Below, piece after piece: positions 1-9,241 of a stretch of 64,000 nucleotides of DNA. The notes under the pieces were generated by a model. The model saw nothing but the letters and a program-made list of their open reading frames with translations, made no database searches and was not told where the DNA came from. Position numbers and translations under genes: made by a program. The stretch is taken from the NCBI RefSeq assembly GCF_011806405.1, contig NZ_JAATOW010000005.1:113267-177266 (forward strand), written 5' to 3'. Positions within the stretch are counted from its first letter, which is position 1. Every line of letters starts with the position of its first letter. The DNA comes from Pseudooceanicola sp. HF7 (GTDB lineage Bacteria > Pseudomonadota > Alphaproteobacteria > Rhodobacterales > Rhodobacteraceae).

Positions 1-128
1 GCGGGCGGTTGGCAAGTCACGCCAAGATCTCCGTCATGCTGGTGCGCTGACCCGGCAGATCACGGGGATCCGCCGCCAGGGGCTCCTCCCGCGCGGCACA
101 GGAATTTATAATAACAAGGAGTGGACAG

Positions 129-1769
129 ATGACGGACGAAAATGCCGACCAGGGCATACCAGCCCCGGAAGGGGCTGCCGATATCATCGACACCGATTAC
201 GAGATCGGACAGGACAATATCGACGGTCAGGTCGGGCCTTTCGGCTTCGACATCCATAACCCGGTCTTCCTGGTTTCGGGCCTGGCGATCGTCGCCTTCG
301 TCTTTTACACGCTGGCGCTGCCCGAGCAGGCCGGTTCGGGTTTCACCTGGCTTTTCAGCACGGTGACCACCAGCTTTGACTGGTTCTTCCTGGGGGCTGC
401 AGATTTCTTCGTGATCTTCTGCCTGCTGCTGATCGTCTCTCCGCTGGGCAAGGTCCGGCTGGGCGGGGCGGATGCGACCCCGGATTACAGCTACATCGGC
501 TGGTTCGCGATGCTCTTCGCCGCCGGCATGGGCATCGGCCTGATGTTCTACGGCGTCTCAGAGCCGATGAGCCACTTCTCCAGCTCCTTCGGCGGCATCG
601 CCAGCGAGGGCGGAGTGCGTACCGACTGGGCACCGCTGGGCGGCGCTGAAGGCGATGCAGAGGCCGCGACGCGCCTTGGCATGGCCGCGACGATCTTCCA
701 CTGGGGGCTGCACCCCTGGGCGATCTACGCCATCGTGGCGCTGGCGCTGGCCCTGTTCAGCTACAACAAGGGTCTGCCGCTGACGATCCGCTCTGCCTTC
801 TACCCGATCCTGGGCGACCGGGTCTGGGGCTGGCCGGGCCACCTGATCGACATCCTGGCGGTCTTTGCGACGCTCTTCGGCCTGGCCACATCGCTTGGCT
901 TCGGGGCAACCCAGGCCAATGCCGGCCTGAACGAGCTGTTTGGCGTGCCGATCAACGACACCGTGGAAGTTCTGCTGATCTCCGGCATCACCGCCATCGC
1001 CCTAGTCTCCGTGCTGCGGGGCCTGGACGGCGGCGTCAAGATCCTGTCGGAAATCAACATGGGCCTGGCCTTCCTGCTGCTGGTCTTCGTGCTGATCGCC
1101 GGTCCGACCATGCTGATCCTGACCGGCTTCGTGGATTACCTGGTAGCCTATGTTCAGTACCTGCCTGGCCTGGCCAATCCCATCGGGCGCGATGACGTGA
1201 ACTTCAGCCAGGGCTGGACCGCGTTCTATTGGGCCTGGTGGATTTCCTGGAGCCCCTTCGTCGGCATGTTCATCGCCCGCGTCAGCCGGGGCCGTTCGGT
1301 GCGCGAGTTCATCATCTGCGTGCTGCTGATCCCCAGCCTGGTCTGCGTGCTCTGGATGTCCGTCTTCGGCGGCGTCGCGATCGACCAGGTCGTCTCTGAG
1401 GGCTACACCGCCGCGCAAGAGGCCGATCTGCCCATCCAGCTGTTCAAGATGCTTGATGCGCTGCCGCTGGCCGGCATCACCTCTCTGATCGGGATCGTGC
1501 TGGTCATCGTCTTCTTCGTGACCTCCTCGGACTCCGGCTCGCTGGTGATCGACACGATCACGGCAGGCGGCAAGGTCGACGCCCCGGTGCCCCAACGGGT
1601 CTTCTGGTGCATCTTCGAAGGCGCCGTGGCCATCGTGCTGCTGCTCTCTGCGGGTGGGCTGTCCAGCCTTCAGTCCATGGTGATCTCCACCGGGCTGCCT
1701 TTCACCATCGTGCTGCTCATCATGTGCTTCGCGATCTGGAAGGGCCTGCGGTCAGAGATGAAGGCCTGA
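129..1769 (+). CDS. BCCT-family osmolyte transporter
   Basis: A 546-residue secondary transporter of the betaine/carnitine/choline family, expected in the inner membrane and driven by a cation gradient. Many hydrophobic segments run from about residue 45 to the end. The glycine-rich family motif GMGIGLMFYGVSEP lies near residues 133-146, and the tryptophan-rich motif FYWAWWISWSPFVGMFIAR near residue 365 supplies the aromatic substrate box. AAGGAG lies 7 bases before the ATG. The C-terminus stops just after the last membrane segment (WKGLRSEMKA), so the long charged osmosensing tail of BetP is absent. A strong hairpin terminator follows, so it is probably monocistronic. Substrate (glycine betaine, choline, ectoine or DMSP) cannot be told from the sequence. 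Confidence 0.92.
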   Translation: MTDENADQGIPAPEGAADIIDTDYEIGQDNIDGQVGPFGFDIHNPVFLVSGLAIVAFVFYTLALPEQAGSGFTWLFSTVTTSFDWFFLGAADFFVIFCLLLIVSPLGKVRLGGADATPDYSYIGWFAMLFAAGMGIGLMFYGVSEPMSHFSSSFGGIASEGGVRTDWAPLGGAEGDAEAATRLGMAATIFHWGLHPWAIYAIVALALALFSYNKGLPLTIRSAFYPILGDRVWGWPGHLIDILAVFATLFGLATSLGFGATQANAGLNELFGVPINDTVEVLLISGITAIALVSVLRGLDGGVKILSEINMGLAFLLLVFVLIAGPTMLILTGFVDYLVAYVQYLPGLANPIGRDDVNFSQGWTAFYWAWWISWSPFVGMFIARVSRGRSVREFIICVLLIPSLVCVLWMSVFGGVAIDQVVSEGYTAAQEADLPIQLFKMLDALPLAGITSLIGIVLVIVFFVTSSDSGSLVIDTITAGGKVDAPVPQRVFWCIFEGAVAIVLLLSAGGLSSLQSMVISTGLPFTIVLLIMCFAIWKGLRSEMKA

Positions 1770-1816
1770 TCACGGCGAAAGCGCCCCCCGATCAAGGGGA
1801 CACCTGACCAACGGAG

Positions 1817-1850
1817 ACCCCGGCAGCCTGGCTGCCGGGGTTTTCTTTTT
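1817..1850 (+). terminator. Rho-independent terminator after BCCT gene
   Basis: An 11-bp perfect stem (ACCCCGGCAGC / GCTGCCGGGGT) with a 3-base loop is followed by TTTTCTTTTT, 48 bases after the transporter stop. Confidence 0.9.
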
Positions 1851-1903
1851 GATCTTCTGGAATTTTCCCTACGTAGACAGGGGAAGGAACAAAGGAAGAC
1901 CGC

Positions 1904-3325
1904 ATGCCCGCTGCCACGATCCTCTGGTTTCGCCGCGACCTGCGGCTGAGCGATCACGCCGCCCTTGATGCCGCCCTCAAGCGTGGCGGCCCCATCATTC
2001 CCCTTTATATCCGCGACAGCACCACCGACGGGCTGGGGGCCGCCGCCAAGCTGCGGCTGGAGCTGAGCCTGAAAGCACTCGCCGATCAGCTTAGCCAGAT
2101 GGGCGCGCGGCTGATCCTGCGCTCTGGCCCTGCGCGGGAGGTGCTGGAAGAGCTGCTGCGCGACACCGGGGCAGAGGCCGTCTACTGGCACCGTCTTTAC
2201 GATCCCGAAGCGATCGAGCGTGACAGCCGGGTGAAATCCGCCCTTGGCGACGCCGGGATAGAGGCGCGCAGCTTCTCCGGCCACCTGCTGTTCGAACCCT
2301 GGAGCGTCTCGACCCAGCAGGGCGGCTATTACAAGGTCTACAGCCCCTTCTGGCGCGCGGTGAAGGACCGCGAGCTGCCCGATACGCTGACCGCCCCCGG
2401 CACGCTGCCCGCGCCAGACCGCTGGCCGGAGAGCGAAGACCTGGCGGACTGGGCCCTGAGCAAGGCCATGAATCGCGGCGCAGCTGTGGTGGCCGCCCAT
2501 GTGGAGGCCGGCGAAGCAGCCGCCCAGCAGAGCCTTGCGATCTTCGCCCGCGACCGGATCGAGGACTACCGCGCGCGGCGCGACTTCCCGGGCGAAGCGG
2601 CGACCTCTGATCTGTCCCAGCATCTGACCACTGGAGAGATCTCTCCGCTGGCCTGCTGGCACGCGGGGCTGCGCGCCGTGGAGGCGGGCAAAGAGGGGGC
2701 CGGGACCTTCCTGAAGGAACTTGTCTGGCGTGAGTTCGCCTATCACCTGATGTTCCACACCCCCCGGATCCTGACAGACAACTGGCGCGAGGGCTGGGAG
2801 GAGTTTCCTTGGGACACCGATGCCGACAGCCCGCAGGTGCTGGCCTGGAAACAGGGCCGCACGGGTGTGGCGCTGGTCGATGCCGCCATGCGCGAGCTCT
2901 TCGTCACCGGGCGAATGCACAACCGCGCCCGGATGATCACCGCCAGCTACCTGACCAAGAACATGCTTTGCGACTGGCGCATCGGGCGCGACTGGTTCGA
3001 GGACTGCCTGGTGGACTGGGACCCGGCGTCCAACGCGATGGGCTGGCAATGGGTGGCGGGCTGCGGACCGGATGCCGCGCCTTATTTCCGCATCTTCAAC
3101 CCGGAGACCCAGGCGGAAAAGTTCGATCCCGACCAGAGCTACCGCCGCCGCTGGCTGGCAGAGGGGCAGGGGAATCCGCCGGACACCGCGCTGGCCTTCT
3201 ACGAGGCCATGCCGCGGTCCTGGGACCTGTCGCCCTCTGACGATCCGCCCCGGATGGCGCAAAGCCTGAAAGAGGGGCGTGAGGCCGCGCTGGCTGCCTA
3301 CCAGGAGCTAAAGGCAGAGGATTAG
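1904..3325 (+). CDS. phrB: Deoxyribodipyrimidine (CPD) photolyase
   Basis: A 473-residue cytoplasmic flavoprotein that uses blue light to split cyclobutane pyrimidine dimers. The N-terminus (ILWFRRDLRLSDHAAL) starts the Rossmann-like antenna domain. The C-terminal FAD-binding domain carries GRMHNRARM near residue 335 and the class I signature around residues 375-395 (NAMGWQWVAGCGPDAAPYFR). Length matches class I photolyases. AAAGGAAG sits 5 bases before the ATG. It lies upstream of the trgB-type gene on the same strand with 118 bases between, so it may or may not be co-transcribed. Cryptochrome-like function is possible, but the tryptophan and FAD-site motifs fit repair. Confidence 0.93.
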   Translation: MPAATILWFRRDLRLSDHAALDAALKRGGPIIPLYIRDSTTDGLGAAAKLRLELSLKALADQLSQMGARLILRSGPAREVLEELLRDTGAEAVYWHRLYDPEAIERDSRVKSALGDAGIEARSFSGHLLFEPWSVSTQQGGYYKVYSPFWRAVKDRELPDTLTAPGTLPAPDRWPESEDLADWALSKAMNRGAAVVAAHVEAGEAAAQQSLAIFARDRIEDYRARRDFPGEAATSDLSQHLTTGEISPLACWHAGLRAVEAGKEGAGTFLKELVWREFAYHLMFHTPRILTDNWREGWEEFPWDTDADSPQVLAWKQGRTGVALVDAAMRELFVTGRMHNRARMITASYLTKNMLCDWRIGRDWFEDCLVDWDPASNAMGWQWVAGCGPDAAPYFRIFNPETQAEKFDPDQSYRRRWLAEGQGNPPDTALAFYEAMPRSWDLSPSDDPPRMAQSLKEGREAALAAYQELKAED

Positions 3326-3443
3326 GCGCAGGTCCACGACGATCCGCGCAGCCACGCTTCGCTGTACCCTCTGACCTTGTGCGCCCCCGGCGCGCCATCT
3401 ACCACTAAGGCGAACAGCGACAAGACACTTTCCGGAGGCCCCC

Positions 3444-4568
3444 TTGGCGAGCAATCTCTTTCTTTTCGGCACGCTGCGCCATGCGCCACTGCTGGAGGCC
3501 GTCGCCGGCACCCTGCCGCCCCTGCTGCCTGCGGGGCGCGAGGGATTCCGCATTGCCCCCTCGGGCGAGGGCGACTGGCCGGTGCTGGTTCAGGAACCCG
3601 GCGCAACGGCCCACGGCCTGCTGATCCGGGACATCCTTCCGGACATGCGCGATCGCATCGCCCATTACGAAAGCGCCTTCGACATGCACCTGCGCGAATG
3701 CCAGGTCGAGGTGAACGGGCAGGTGGTCCCGGCAGAGGTCTTCGTGCCGGCCAATCCGTCGAGCGTGCTCTCGGGCCATTGGAACCTGGACGCCTGGGTG
3801 GCCAACCGCGCCCCCGCCGATATCCTTGCCGCGCAAGAGATCATGGGGCTCTGGGGCCGCTACGAGGGCGATGAGCTGCGCTTTCGCGTCTCGCAGATCG
3901 AAGCGCGCGCCTATGCCCGCCTGCGCGCCCGAGATCAGGCCGTGCCGCATCGTGTCGGCACCGGGCCCCATGACCCGCAGGTGGAGCTGCTGTCGCGCCA
4001 GGACGAACATGCGGGGTATTTCTTTACCAGGACCTACCAGCTGCGCCATCGCACCTTCTCTGGCGGGATGTCACCCGAGGTCCGCAGAGAGGTCTTCCTG
4101 GCCCCCGATGCCGCCATCGTGCTGCCCTATGATCCGGTGCGCGACCGGGTGCTTCTGGTAGAACAGTTCCGCATGGGCCCCTTTGCCCGCGGAGAGGATC
4201 TGCCATGGATGCTTGAGCCGGTCGCCGGGCGCATCGATCCGGGCGAGGATCCCGAAACCTGCGCGCGCCGCGAAGCGAAGGAGGAAGCCGGGCTGGACCT
4301 GACGCGACTGCTGCACATCGCCTCCTGCTATCCGACTCCGGGCTGCGTGTCGGAGTATTTCCATTGCTATCTTGGCATTTGCGACCTGCCGGACCGCGCC
4401 CCGGGCACCTTCGGACTGGAAGAAGAAGCGGAGGATATCCGGACCCACGTCCTGAGTTTCGACGACGCAATGGAACTGATTTCTTCCGGCGAGGCCCGGA
4501 ATGCGCCGCTCATCCTTTCGCTGATCTGGCTTTCGGGCAAGCGTTCCCAATTGCGGGGCGCAGCTTGA
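3444..4568 (+). CDS. trgB: Cyclotransferase-like/Nudix fusion, TrgB-type ADP-ribose pyrophosphatase
   Basis: A 374-residue two-domain protein. Residues 1 to about 155 resemble the gamma-glutamylcyclotransferase/AIG2 fold (LFLFGTLRHAPLL is the YGTLR-like loop). Residues about 200-365 are a Nudix hydrolase, with a complete Nudix box near 261-283 (G-x5-E-x7-RE-A-K-EE-A-G-L). The best-fitting relative is TrgB of Rhodobacter, from a tellurite-resistance locus where trgB precedes cysK; the same order is seen here with a 56-base gap. The only start supported by a ribosome site is TTG, with GGAGG 7 bases upstream. The Nudix part should hydrolyse ADP-ribose or a related nucleoside diphosphate; the role of the first domain is unknown. 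Confidence 0.82.
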   Translation: MASNLFLFGTLRHAPLLEAVAGTLPPLLPAGREGFRIAPSGEGDWPVLVQEPGATAHGLLIRDILPDMRDRIAHYESAFDMHLRECQVEVNGQVVPAEVFVPANPSSVLSGHWNLDAWVANRAPADILAAQEIMGLWGRYEGDELRFRVSQIEARAYARLRARDQAVPHRVGTGPHDPQVELLSRQDEHAGYFFTRTYQLRHRTFSGGMSPEVRREVFLAPDAAIVLPYDPVRDRVLLVEQFRMGPFARGEDLPWMLEPVAGRIDPGEDPETCARREAKEEAGLDLTRLLHIASCYPTPGCVSEYFHCYLGICDLPDRAPGTFGLEEEAEDIRTHVLSFDDAMELISSGEARNAPLILSLIWLSGKRSQLRGAA

Positions 4569-4624
4569 GTTAGCCTTGGGGCAGCGATACATCAGGATCG
4601 ACAAAAGTTGGAAGGAAGTGCTCG

Positions 4625-5656
4625 ATGTTCATCGCCCAGGATCTGGCTAGCGCCATTGGCCACACGCCGCTGATCAAGCTGCGTCGCGTGAGCGAGGAAA
4701 CCGGCTGCACCATTCTTGGCAAGGCGGAGTTCCTCAATCCCGGCCAGTCGGTCAAGGACCGCGCGGCGCTCTACATCATCCAGGATGCGGTCAAGCGCGG
4801 CGCGCTGAAGCCGGGCGGGACCATCGTGGAAGGGACGGCTGGCAACACCGGCATCGGCCTTGCGCTGGTAGGGGCCTCCATGGGGTTCAAGACGGTCATC
4901 GTCATCCCCGAGACCCAGAGCCAAGAAAAGAAGGACATGCTGCGCCTTGCGGGCGCTGACCTGGTGCAGGTTCCGGCCGCGCCCTACCGCAACCCCAACA
5001 ACTTCGTGCATTACTCCGAACGGCTGGCCCAGGAGCTGGCGCGCACGGAAGAGAACGGCGTGATCTGGGCCAACCAGTTCGACAATATCGCCAACCGTCA
5101 GGCCCACGTGGAAACCACCGGCCCCGAGATCTGGGAACAGACAGGGGGCGAGGTCGATGGCTTTGTCTGCGCGGTCGGCTCCGGCGGCACGCTGGCAGGC
5201 GTGGCCGAGGCGCTGCAACCCAAGGGCGTCAAGGTGGCCCTGGCCGATCCCATGGGCGCGGCCCTTTACAGCTATTACAAGACCGGTGAACTGGCGGCAG
5301 AGGGCTCTTCCATCGCCGAGGGCATCGGACAGGCGCGGATCACCGCCAACCTGCAGGGCTTCACGCCGGACTTCGCCTACCAGGTCCCGGACGAGGAAGC
5401 GCTGCCCTATGTCTTTGACCTGCTCAGCGAAGAGGGGCTTTGCCTTGGCGGCTCTTCCGGCATCAACGTGGCGGGCGCCGTGAGGATGGCAAAAGAGATG
5501 GGGCCGGGACACACGATCGTGACTGTTCTTTGCGATTATGGCACCAGATACCAGTCAAAACTTTTCAACCCCGATTTCCTGAGGGAAAAGGGGCTTCCGA
5601 CGCCGGGCTGGCTTCGTGAAGCGCCCCGCTCCATCCCGGGAGTATTCTCGGAATAA
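4625..5656 (+). CDS. cysK: Cysteine synthase A-type enzyme
   Basis: A 343-residue PLP enzyme that makes cysteine from O-acetylserine and sulfide. The PLP lysine is K44 in NPGQSVKDRA. EGTAGNTGIGLA is the asparagine loop, and the phosphate-binding loop GSGGTLAG is near residue 182. The C-terminal serine-rich motif LGGSSGINVAG is also present. GGAAGGAAG lies just before the ATG. The tail after residue 300 is longer than in enteric CysK, as in alphaproteobacterial homologues. It follows the trgB-type gene closely and precedes the MscS gene by 15 bases, so the three are probably one operon. Confidence 0.92.
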   Translation: MFIAQDLASAIGHTPLIKLRRVSEETGCTILGKAEFLNPGQSVKDRAALYIIQDAVKRGALKPGGTIVEGTAGNTGIGLALVGASMGFKTVIVIPETQSQEKKDMLRLAGADLVQVPAAPYRNPNNFVHYSERLAQELARTEENGVIWANQFDNIANRQAHVETTGPEIWEQTGGEVDGFVCAVGSGGTLAGVAEALQPKGVKVALADPMGAALYSYYKTGELAAEGSSIAEGIGQARITANLQGFTPDFAYQVPDEEALPYVFDLLSEEGLCLGGSSGINVAGAVRMAKEMGPGHTIVTVLCDYGTRYQSKLFNPDFLREKGLPTPGWLREAPRSIPGVFSE

Positions 5657-5671
5657 GACGAAAGAAGGCCC

Positions 5672-8176
5672 ATGCTTCGGACCATCGCGACCCTCCTCCG
5701 CCTGCTGATCGTTGTGACATTGATGGCAGGGGGGCCGGGGATCGCGTTGGCCCAGCAGGCCGGATCCTCTGGTGCCGCCGCCCAGTCGGGCGAGGGCCCG
5801 CATGCACTGAGCGAGTCCGACCTGAAGGAATGGGAAGCCCTGGCCGACCAGGCCGAGGAGCTGGTCAACAACGACTCCGCCTCGGACGCCGCGCTGACAG
5901 AGGTGCGGGGCAAACTGTCCTACTGGCGCGGCCGCTTCGACGATGCCCAATCGGCCAACAGTGCGGCCATCCAGGCGGTGCAGGCCCAGCTGGACACCCT
6001 GGGCGATCCCCCGGCAGAGGGGGAACCGGCCGAGTCGGAAGCGGTCGCGGATCAGCGCGAAACGCTCCAGTCGCGCCTTGATGAGCTACGCGCGCCGGCC
6101 CGCGCGGCAGAGCTTTACTACGCAGAGGCCGACAGCCTCATCAGCTCGATCGACGCGATCCAGCGTAGCCGGCAGGCAGATGAGTTCCTGGAGCTCACTC
6201 CGACGCCGCTGAACCCGGCAACCTGGCCGACAGCACTTAGCGACCTCACGGGCTACTTCGAGGCCATCGTCACCAATGTCTCCGGCAACTGGGACGATGC
6301 CGGCAAGCGGTCAGAATTCCGCAATAACCTGCCGCTAATCCTGATCATGCTGGTGGCCGCCGGGGTGCTGGTCATGCGCGGCGTGAGCTGGCTTGAGAGC
6401 CTGGCCAACCACTTCATCGGCGATGACCGCTCCGCACAGCGCTGGCTGCTGCGCTTCGTCGTGTCGCTGGCACAGATCGTCGTACCGGTCTCCGGCCTTG
6501 TACTTGTCTCTGTTGCCGCGGCCCGCAGCGGGCTTTTCGGGGCGGAGGGCAACGCGCTGCTGCACAGCCTGCCAGCGGTGGGTGTGCTGCTTTATACCGC
6601 GCGCTGGCTGGGGCATTACGTCTTCCCTGTCTCCGACAACGTTGATGCCTCAGTCTATCTCAGCACCACGCAACGGCGCGAAGGGCGGGTCTACCTAATC
6701 ACCTACGGCGCGCTGATGGGCATCCTGGTTATGATCAAGGCCGCTGCCGAGGCCGCGGACTGGCCCGATCAGACCTCGGATGTGCTGGTCCTGCCGGTGC
6801 TGGTGGTCATGGCGCTCTTCATGCTGCGGATTTCGCGCTTCATCATCCTGATGGGTCAGTACACCGAGGATGACGGGGAAGAGCACGGCTTCCGCAAGCA
6901 GCTGGTCATGGTGCTGGGGCGGGTCGTCTTTTTCGCCGCCATTCTGGGGCCGATCCTGGCCGGCATTGGCTATTTCACCATGGGCGAAGCGCTGATCACC
7001 CGGACCGGCAGCAGCCTGATGGTAATCGCGCTGCTGTTCATCCTGCAACGCCTGATCATCGAGATTTACGTTCTGATCACCCGGGACCGGGACGGCGTGA
7101 AGGACGCGCTGCTGCCGGTGCTGCTGGGCTTCCTGCTGACGCTCTGCTCTCTTCCGATTTTCGCCCTGATCTGGGGCGCGCGGGTCACCGACCTGCTGGA
7201 GCTCTGGACGCGCTTCCTGCAGGGCTTCTCTGTTGGCGGGCTCACGATCTCTCCCAGCAACTTCATCATCTTCGCGGTGGTCTTCGTGGCCGGCTACGTG
7301 GTCACGCGGGCGGTGCAGGGGGCACTGAAGACCTCTGTCCTGCCCAAGACCAAGCTGGACCTTGGCGGGCGCAACGCGGTGGTCTCAGGCCTTGGCTACG
7401 TGGGGATCTTCCTGGCCGCGCTGGTGGCCATCACCATGGCGGGGATCGACCTCAGCTCTCTTGCCATCGTCGCCGGTGCGCTGTCCGTCGGTGTCGGTTT
7501 CGGCCTTCAGACCATCGTGTCGAACTTCGTGTCGGGGATTATCCTGCTGATCGAACGCCCGATTTCCGAAGGCGACTGGATCGAGGTCGGCGGGCAGATG
7601 GGCTTTGTTCGCTCCATCTCCGTCCGCGCCACCCGGATCGAGACCTTCGACCGCACCGATGTCATCGTGCCCAACGCCGACCTCATCTCTGGCCAGGTGA
7701 CGAACTGGACACGCGGCAACCTGGTGGGCCGGCTGATCGTCAAGGTCGGCGTCGCCTATGGCACCGATACCCGCCGCGTGCATGGCATCCTTCAGGAAAT
7801 CGCGGAAGAACATCCGATCATCGTGCTCAGCCCGCCGCCGGGCGTGGTCTTTGCCGGCTTCGGGGCAGATTCGCTCGATTTCGAGATTCGCGCGATCCTG
7901 CGGGACGTCACCCAGATCATCGACGTGCAGACAGAGCTGAACCACCAGATCGCCGAACGATTCGCCAAGGAAAACATCGAGATTCCCTTCGGTCAGCGCG
8001 ATATCTGGCTGCGCAATCCCGAGGCGCTGGCCAAGGCGGCCATCGAGGCCCGCAAGGACGGGGCAGAACAGAAAACCGCGCCGCCCGCAAAGCCCGCCGA
8101 TTCCTCGCATATTACGCGCGACGACATGCATGACGGCGACGACGGAGAAGCAGAGGCAGACCCGGACGCCGAATGA
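5672..8176 (+). CDS. Large MscS-family mechanosensitive channel with DUF3772 domain
   Basis: An 834-residue inner-membrane protein. A signal peptide (residues 1-26, ending ALAQQ) precedes a helical periplasmic region (about 30-200) of the DUF3772 type. Roughly ten membrane segments follow. The MscS pore and beta domain are at about 540-750, with VGFGLQTIVSNFVSGIILLIERP as the pore-lining helix region and GDWIEVGGQMGFV as the start of the beta domain. The acidic C-terminal tail is low-complexity. It should release solutes on hypo-osmotic shock. Only 15 bases separate it from cysK, so co-transcription is likely, though no functional link is evident. Confidence 0.9.
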   Translation: MLRTIATLLRLLIVVTLMAGGPGIALAQQAGSSGAAAQSGEGPHALSESDLKEWEALADQAEELVNNDSASDAALTEVRGKLSYWRGRFDDAQSANSAAIQAVQAQLDTLGDPPAEGEPAESEAVADQRETLQSRLDELRAPARAAELYYAEADSLISSIDAIQRSRQADEFLELTPTPLNPATWPTALSDLTGYFEAIVTNVSGNWDDAGKRSEFRNNLPLILIMLVAAGVLVMRGVSWLESLANHFIGDDRSAQRWLLRFVVSLAQIVVPVSGLVLVSVAAARSGLFGAEGNALLHSLPAVGVLLYTARWLGHYVFPVSDNVDASVYLSTTQRREGRVYLITYGALMGILVMIKAAAEAADWPDQTSDVLVLPVLVVMALFMLRISRFIILMGQYTEDDGEEHGFRKQLVMVLGRVVFFAAILGPILAGIGYFTMGEALITRTGSSLMVIALLFILQRLIIEIYVLITRDRDGVKDALLPVLLGFLLTLCSLPIFALIWGARVTDLLELWTRFLQGFSVGGLTISPSNFIIFAVVFVAGYVVTRAVQGALKTSVLPKTKLDLGGRNAVVSGLGYVGIFLAALVAITMAGIDLSSLAIVAGALSVGVGFGLQTIVSNFVSGIILLIERPISEGDWIEVGGQMGFVRSISVRATRIETFDRTDVIVPNADLISGQVTNWTRGNLVGRLIVKVGVAYGTDTRRVHGILQEIAEEHPIIVLSPPPGVVFAGFGADSLDFEIRAILRDVTQIIDVQTELNHQIAERFAKENIEIPFGQRDIWLRNPEALAKAAIEARKDGAEQKTAPPAKPADSSHITRDDMHDGDDGEAEADPDAE

Positions 8177-8315
8177 TTTCGACCTGCCGGGGGCAGTTGA
8201 CGCAGCGATCCATGGGGTCGCGGCACAGGGGCGCAAATCATTGGTCAGAAAAGTTGAAATTAGACGATCTTGGCCCTTGAACTCCCCCGGCTGGTAGGGC
8301 TAAAGAACGCCCCAC

Positions 8316-8405
8316 GGAGAGGTGGCCGAGTGGTCGAAGGCGCACGCCTGGAAAGTGTGTAGGCGGGAGACCGTCTCCAGGGTTCGAATCCCTGTCTCTC
8401 CGCCA
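8316..8405 (+). tRNA. tRNA-Ser (anticodon GGA)
   Basis: A 90-base class II tRNA. The acceptor stem GGAGAGG pairs with TCTCTCC (one G-T), with discriminator G and encoded CCA. The anticodon stem CACGC/GTGTG holds the loop CTGGAAA, giving anticodon GGA. A long variable arm (GGCGGGAGACCGTCTCC) is typical of serine tRNA, and the T-arm has GGTTCGAATCC. Confidence 0.97.
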
Positions 8406-8433
8406 TCATCACAAGCTGATGATATTGCAGCGG

Positions 8434-8466
8434 AAAACCGGGTCCCTTTGGGGCCCGGTTTTCGTT
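8434..8466 (+). terminator. Terminator of tRNA-Ser
   Basis: A 13-bp stem (AAAACCGGGTCCC / GGGGCCCGGTTTT, one G-T) with a 3-base loop and a T-rich end, 28 bases after the tRNA. Confidence 0.88.
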
Positions 8467-8538
8467 TGTGCAGGGTCTACTGAGTTCAGGTGGCCCGATG
8501 TCCCCAAGGGGGCACCGGGCCGGGAAAGAGCGCTGCAG

Positions 8539-8895
8539 TTACTTCACCACGTGCCAGACACCGCCCACGCCATCGCCGTTGGTCTGCCCCGGGCGCTTGT
8601 CGCCCGCCCAGTAGTAAAGCGGCATCTCCTTGAAGGCCCATTGGGCCTTGCCGTCCGCGCGGGTCACAAGGGTGAAATCCCCCTCAGCCGCGGCATCCGA
8701 GCCGGCGAGGAAGGGTGGCCAGCTGTCAGCGCAGCCCCCGGCGCAGTTGCTGACACCGGGCGCGTCCTTGTCGAAGATGTAGAGGGTCATGCCGGCCTTG
8801 TCGGCCATCACGCCGGAGTCCGAGACGGCGGCAGGCGCGGCCAGTGCGGCGCTTGTGCCAAGGGTGAGGGCGGCGATCAGGGCAGTCAGTTTCAT
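8539..8895 (-). CDS. Secreted-repeat (lipoprotein_15 type) protein
   Basis: A 118-residue exported protein of unknown function with a signal peptide (MKLTALIAALTLGTSAALAAP). The mature part matches the secreted-repeat family often annotated as predicted lipoprotein: a tandem pair of motifs GMTLYIFDKDAPGVSNCAGGCADSWPP and AQWAFKEMPLYYWAGDKRPG. The conserved cysteine pair (CAGGC) is present, but no lipobox cysteine follows the signal peptide, so it is probably soluble in the periplasm. The start at 8895 is chosen for the AAGGAG 8 bases upstream and the signal peptide; an upstream in-frame ATG lacks both. Confidence 0.8.
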   Translation of the reverse strand: MKLTALIAALTLGTSAALAAPAAVSDSGVMADKAGMTLYIFDKDAPGVSNCAGGCADSWPPFLAGSDAAAEGDFTLVTRADGKAQWAFKEMPLYYWAGDKRPGQTNGDGVGGVWHVVK

Positions 8896-9241
8896 AGTGT
8901 GTCTCCTTGGATGGGCGACGGACCACCCTGGCCCGTTCGCTGACAAGGCTTTGTCGCCTTAGCTCGGGCAACGGTTCAAAAATCGTCGAAAGTTTCTTTG
9001 CCAGTTTTCTTTTTGGGGGCCAGGCCACGCGGCGAAGCCGTATCGGCAAGAAGACAGACGGGCCGGGAGGGCGCAAAAGTTTCCCTTGTCGCCTCAAGGT
9101 TGTGGCGTCACCTTGAAGAAAGATCTTGCCGTCCGCTGCAGGGAACGCCGCGTCAGACGCCTTCTTCCAGGCAAGGGCATGATTATGTGTGACATTCGGG
9201 ACCGGCCAAACGCCCATCCCTGATCCAGAAGGAGACAGTAG
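8896..9241. other. Divergent intergenic region
   Basis: 346 bases between two divergent exported-protein genes. A short inverted repeat (TCAAGGT ... ACCTTGA) lies near 9100-9120. No gene is supported; it should hold the promoters of both neighbours, but no clear -35/-10 pair was identified. Confidence 0.6.

Noticed and set aside
3..50. Open frame ending in TGA at the left edge, possible tail of an upstream gene
   Set aside because: Only 15 codons are visible, with no recognisable motif.
107..112. TATAAT before the BCCT gene
   Set aside because: No -35 partner, and a start 6-7 bases downstream would remove the ribosome site.
1670..3262. 530-codon minus-strand frame opposite phrB
   Set aside because: Shadow of the strongly supported photolyase gene in GC-rich DNA; no family features.
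3360..3420. tRNA-like D-arm (TTAGTGGTAGATGG on the minus strand) between phrB and trgB
   Set aside because: No T-arm GTTCRA motif, no matching acceptor stem and no proper anticodon loop; at most a tRNA remnant.
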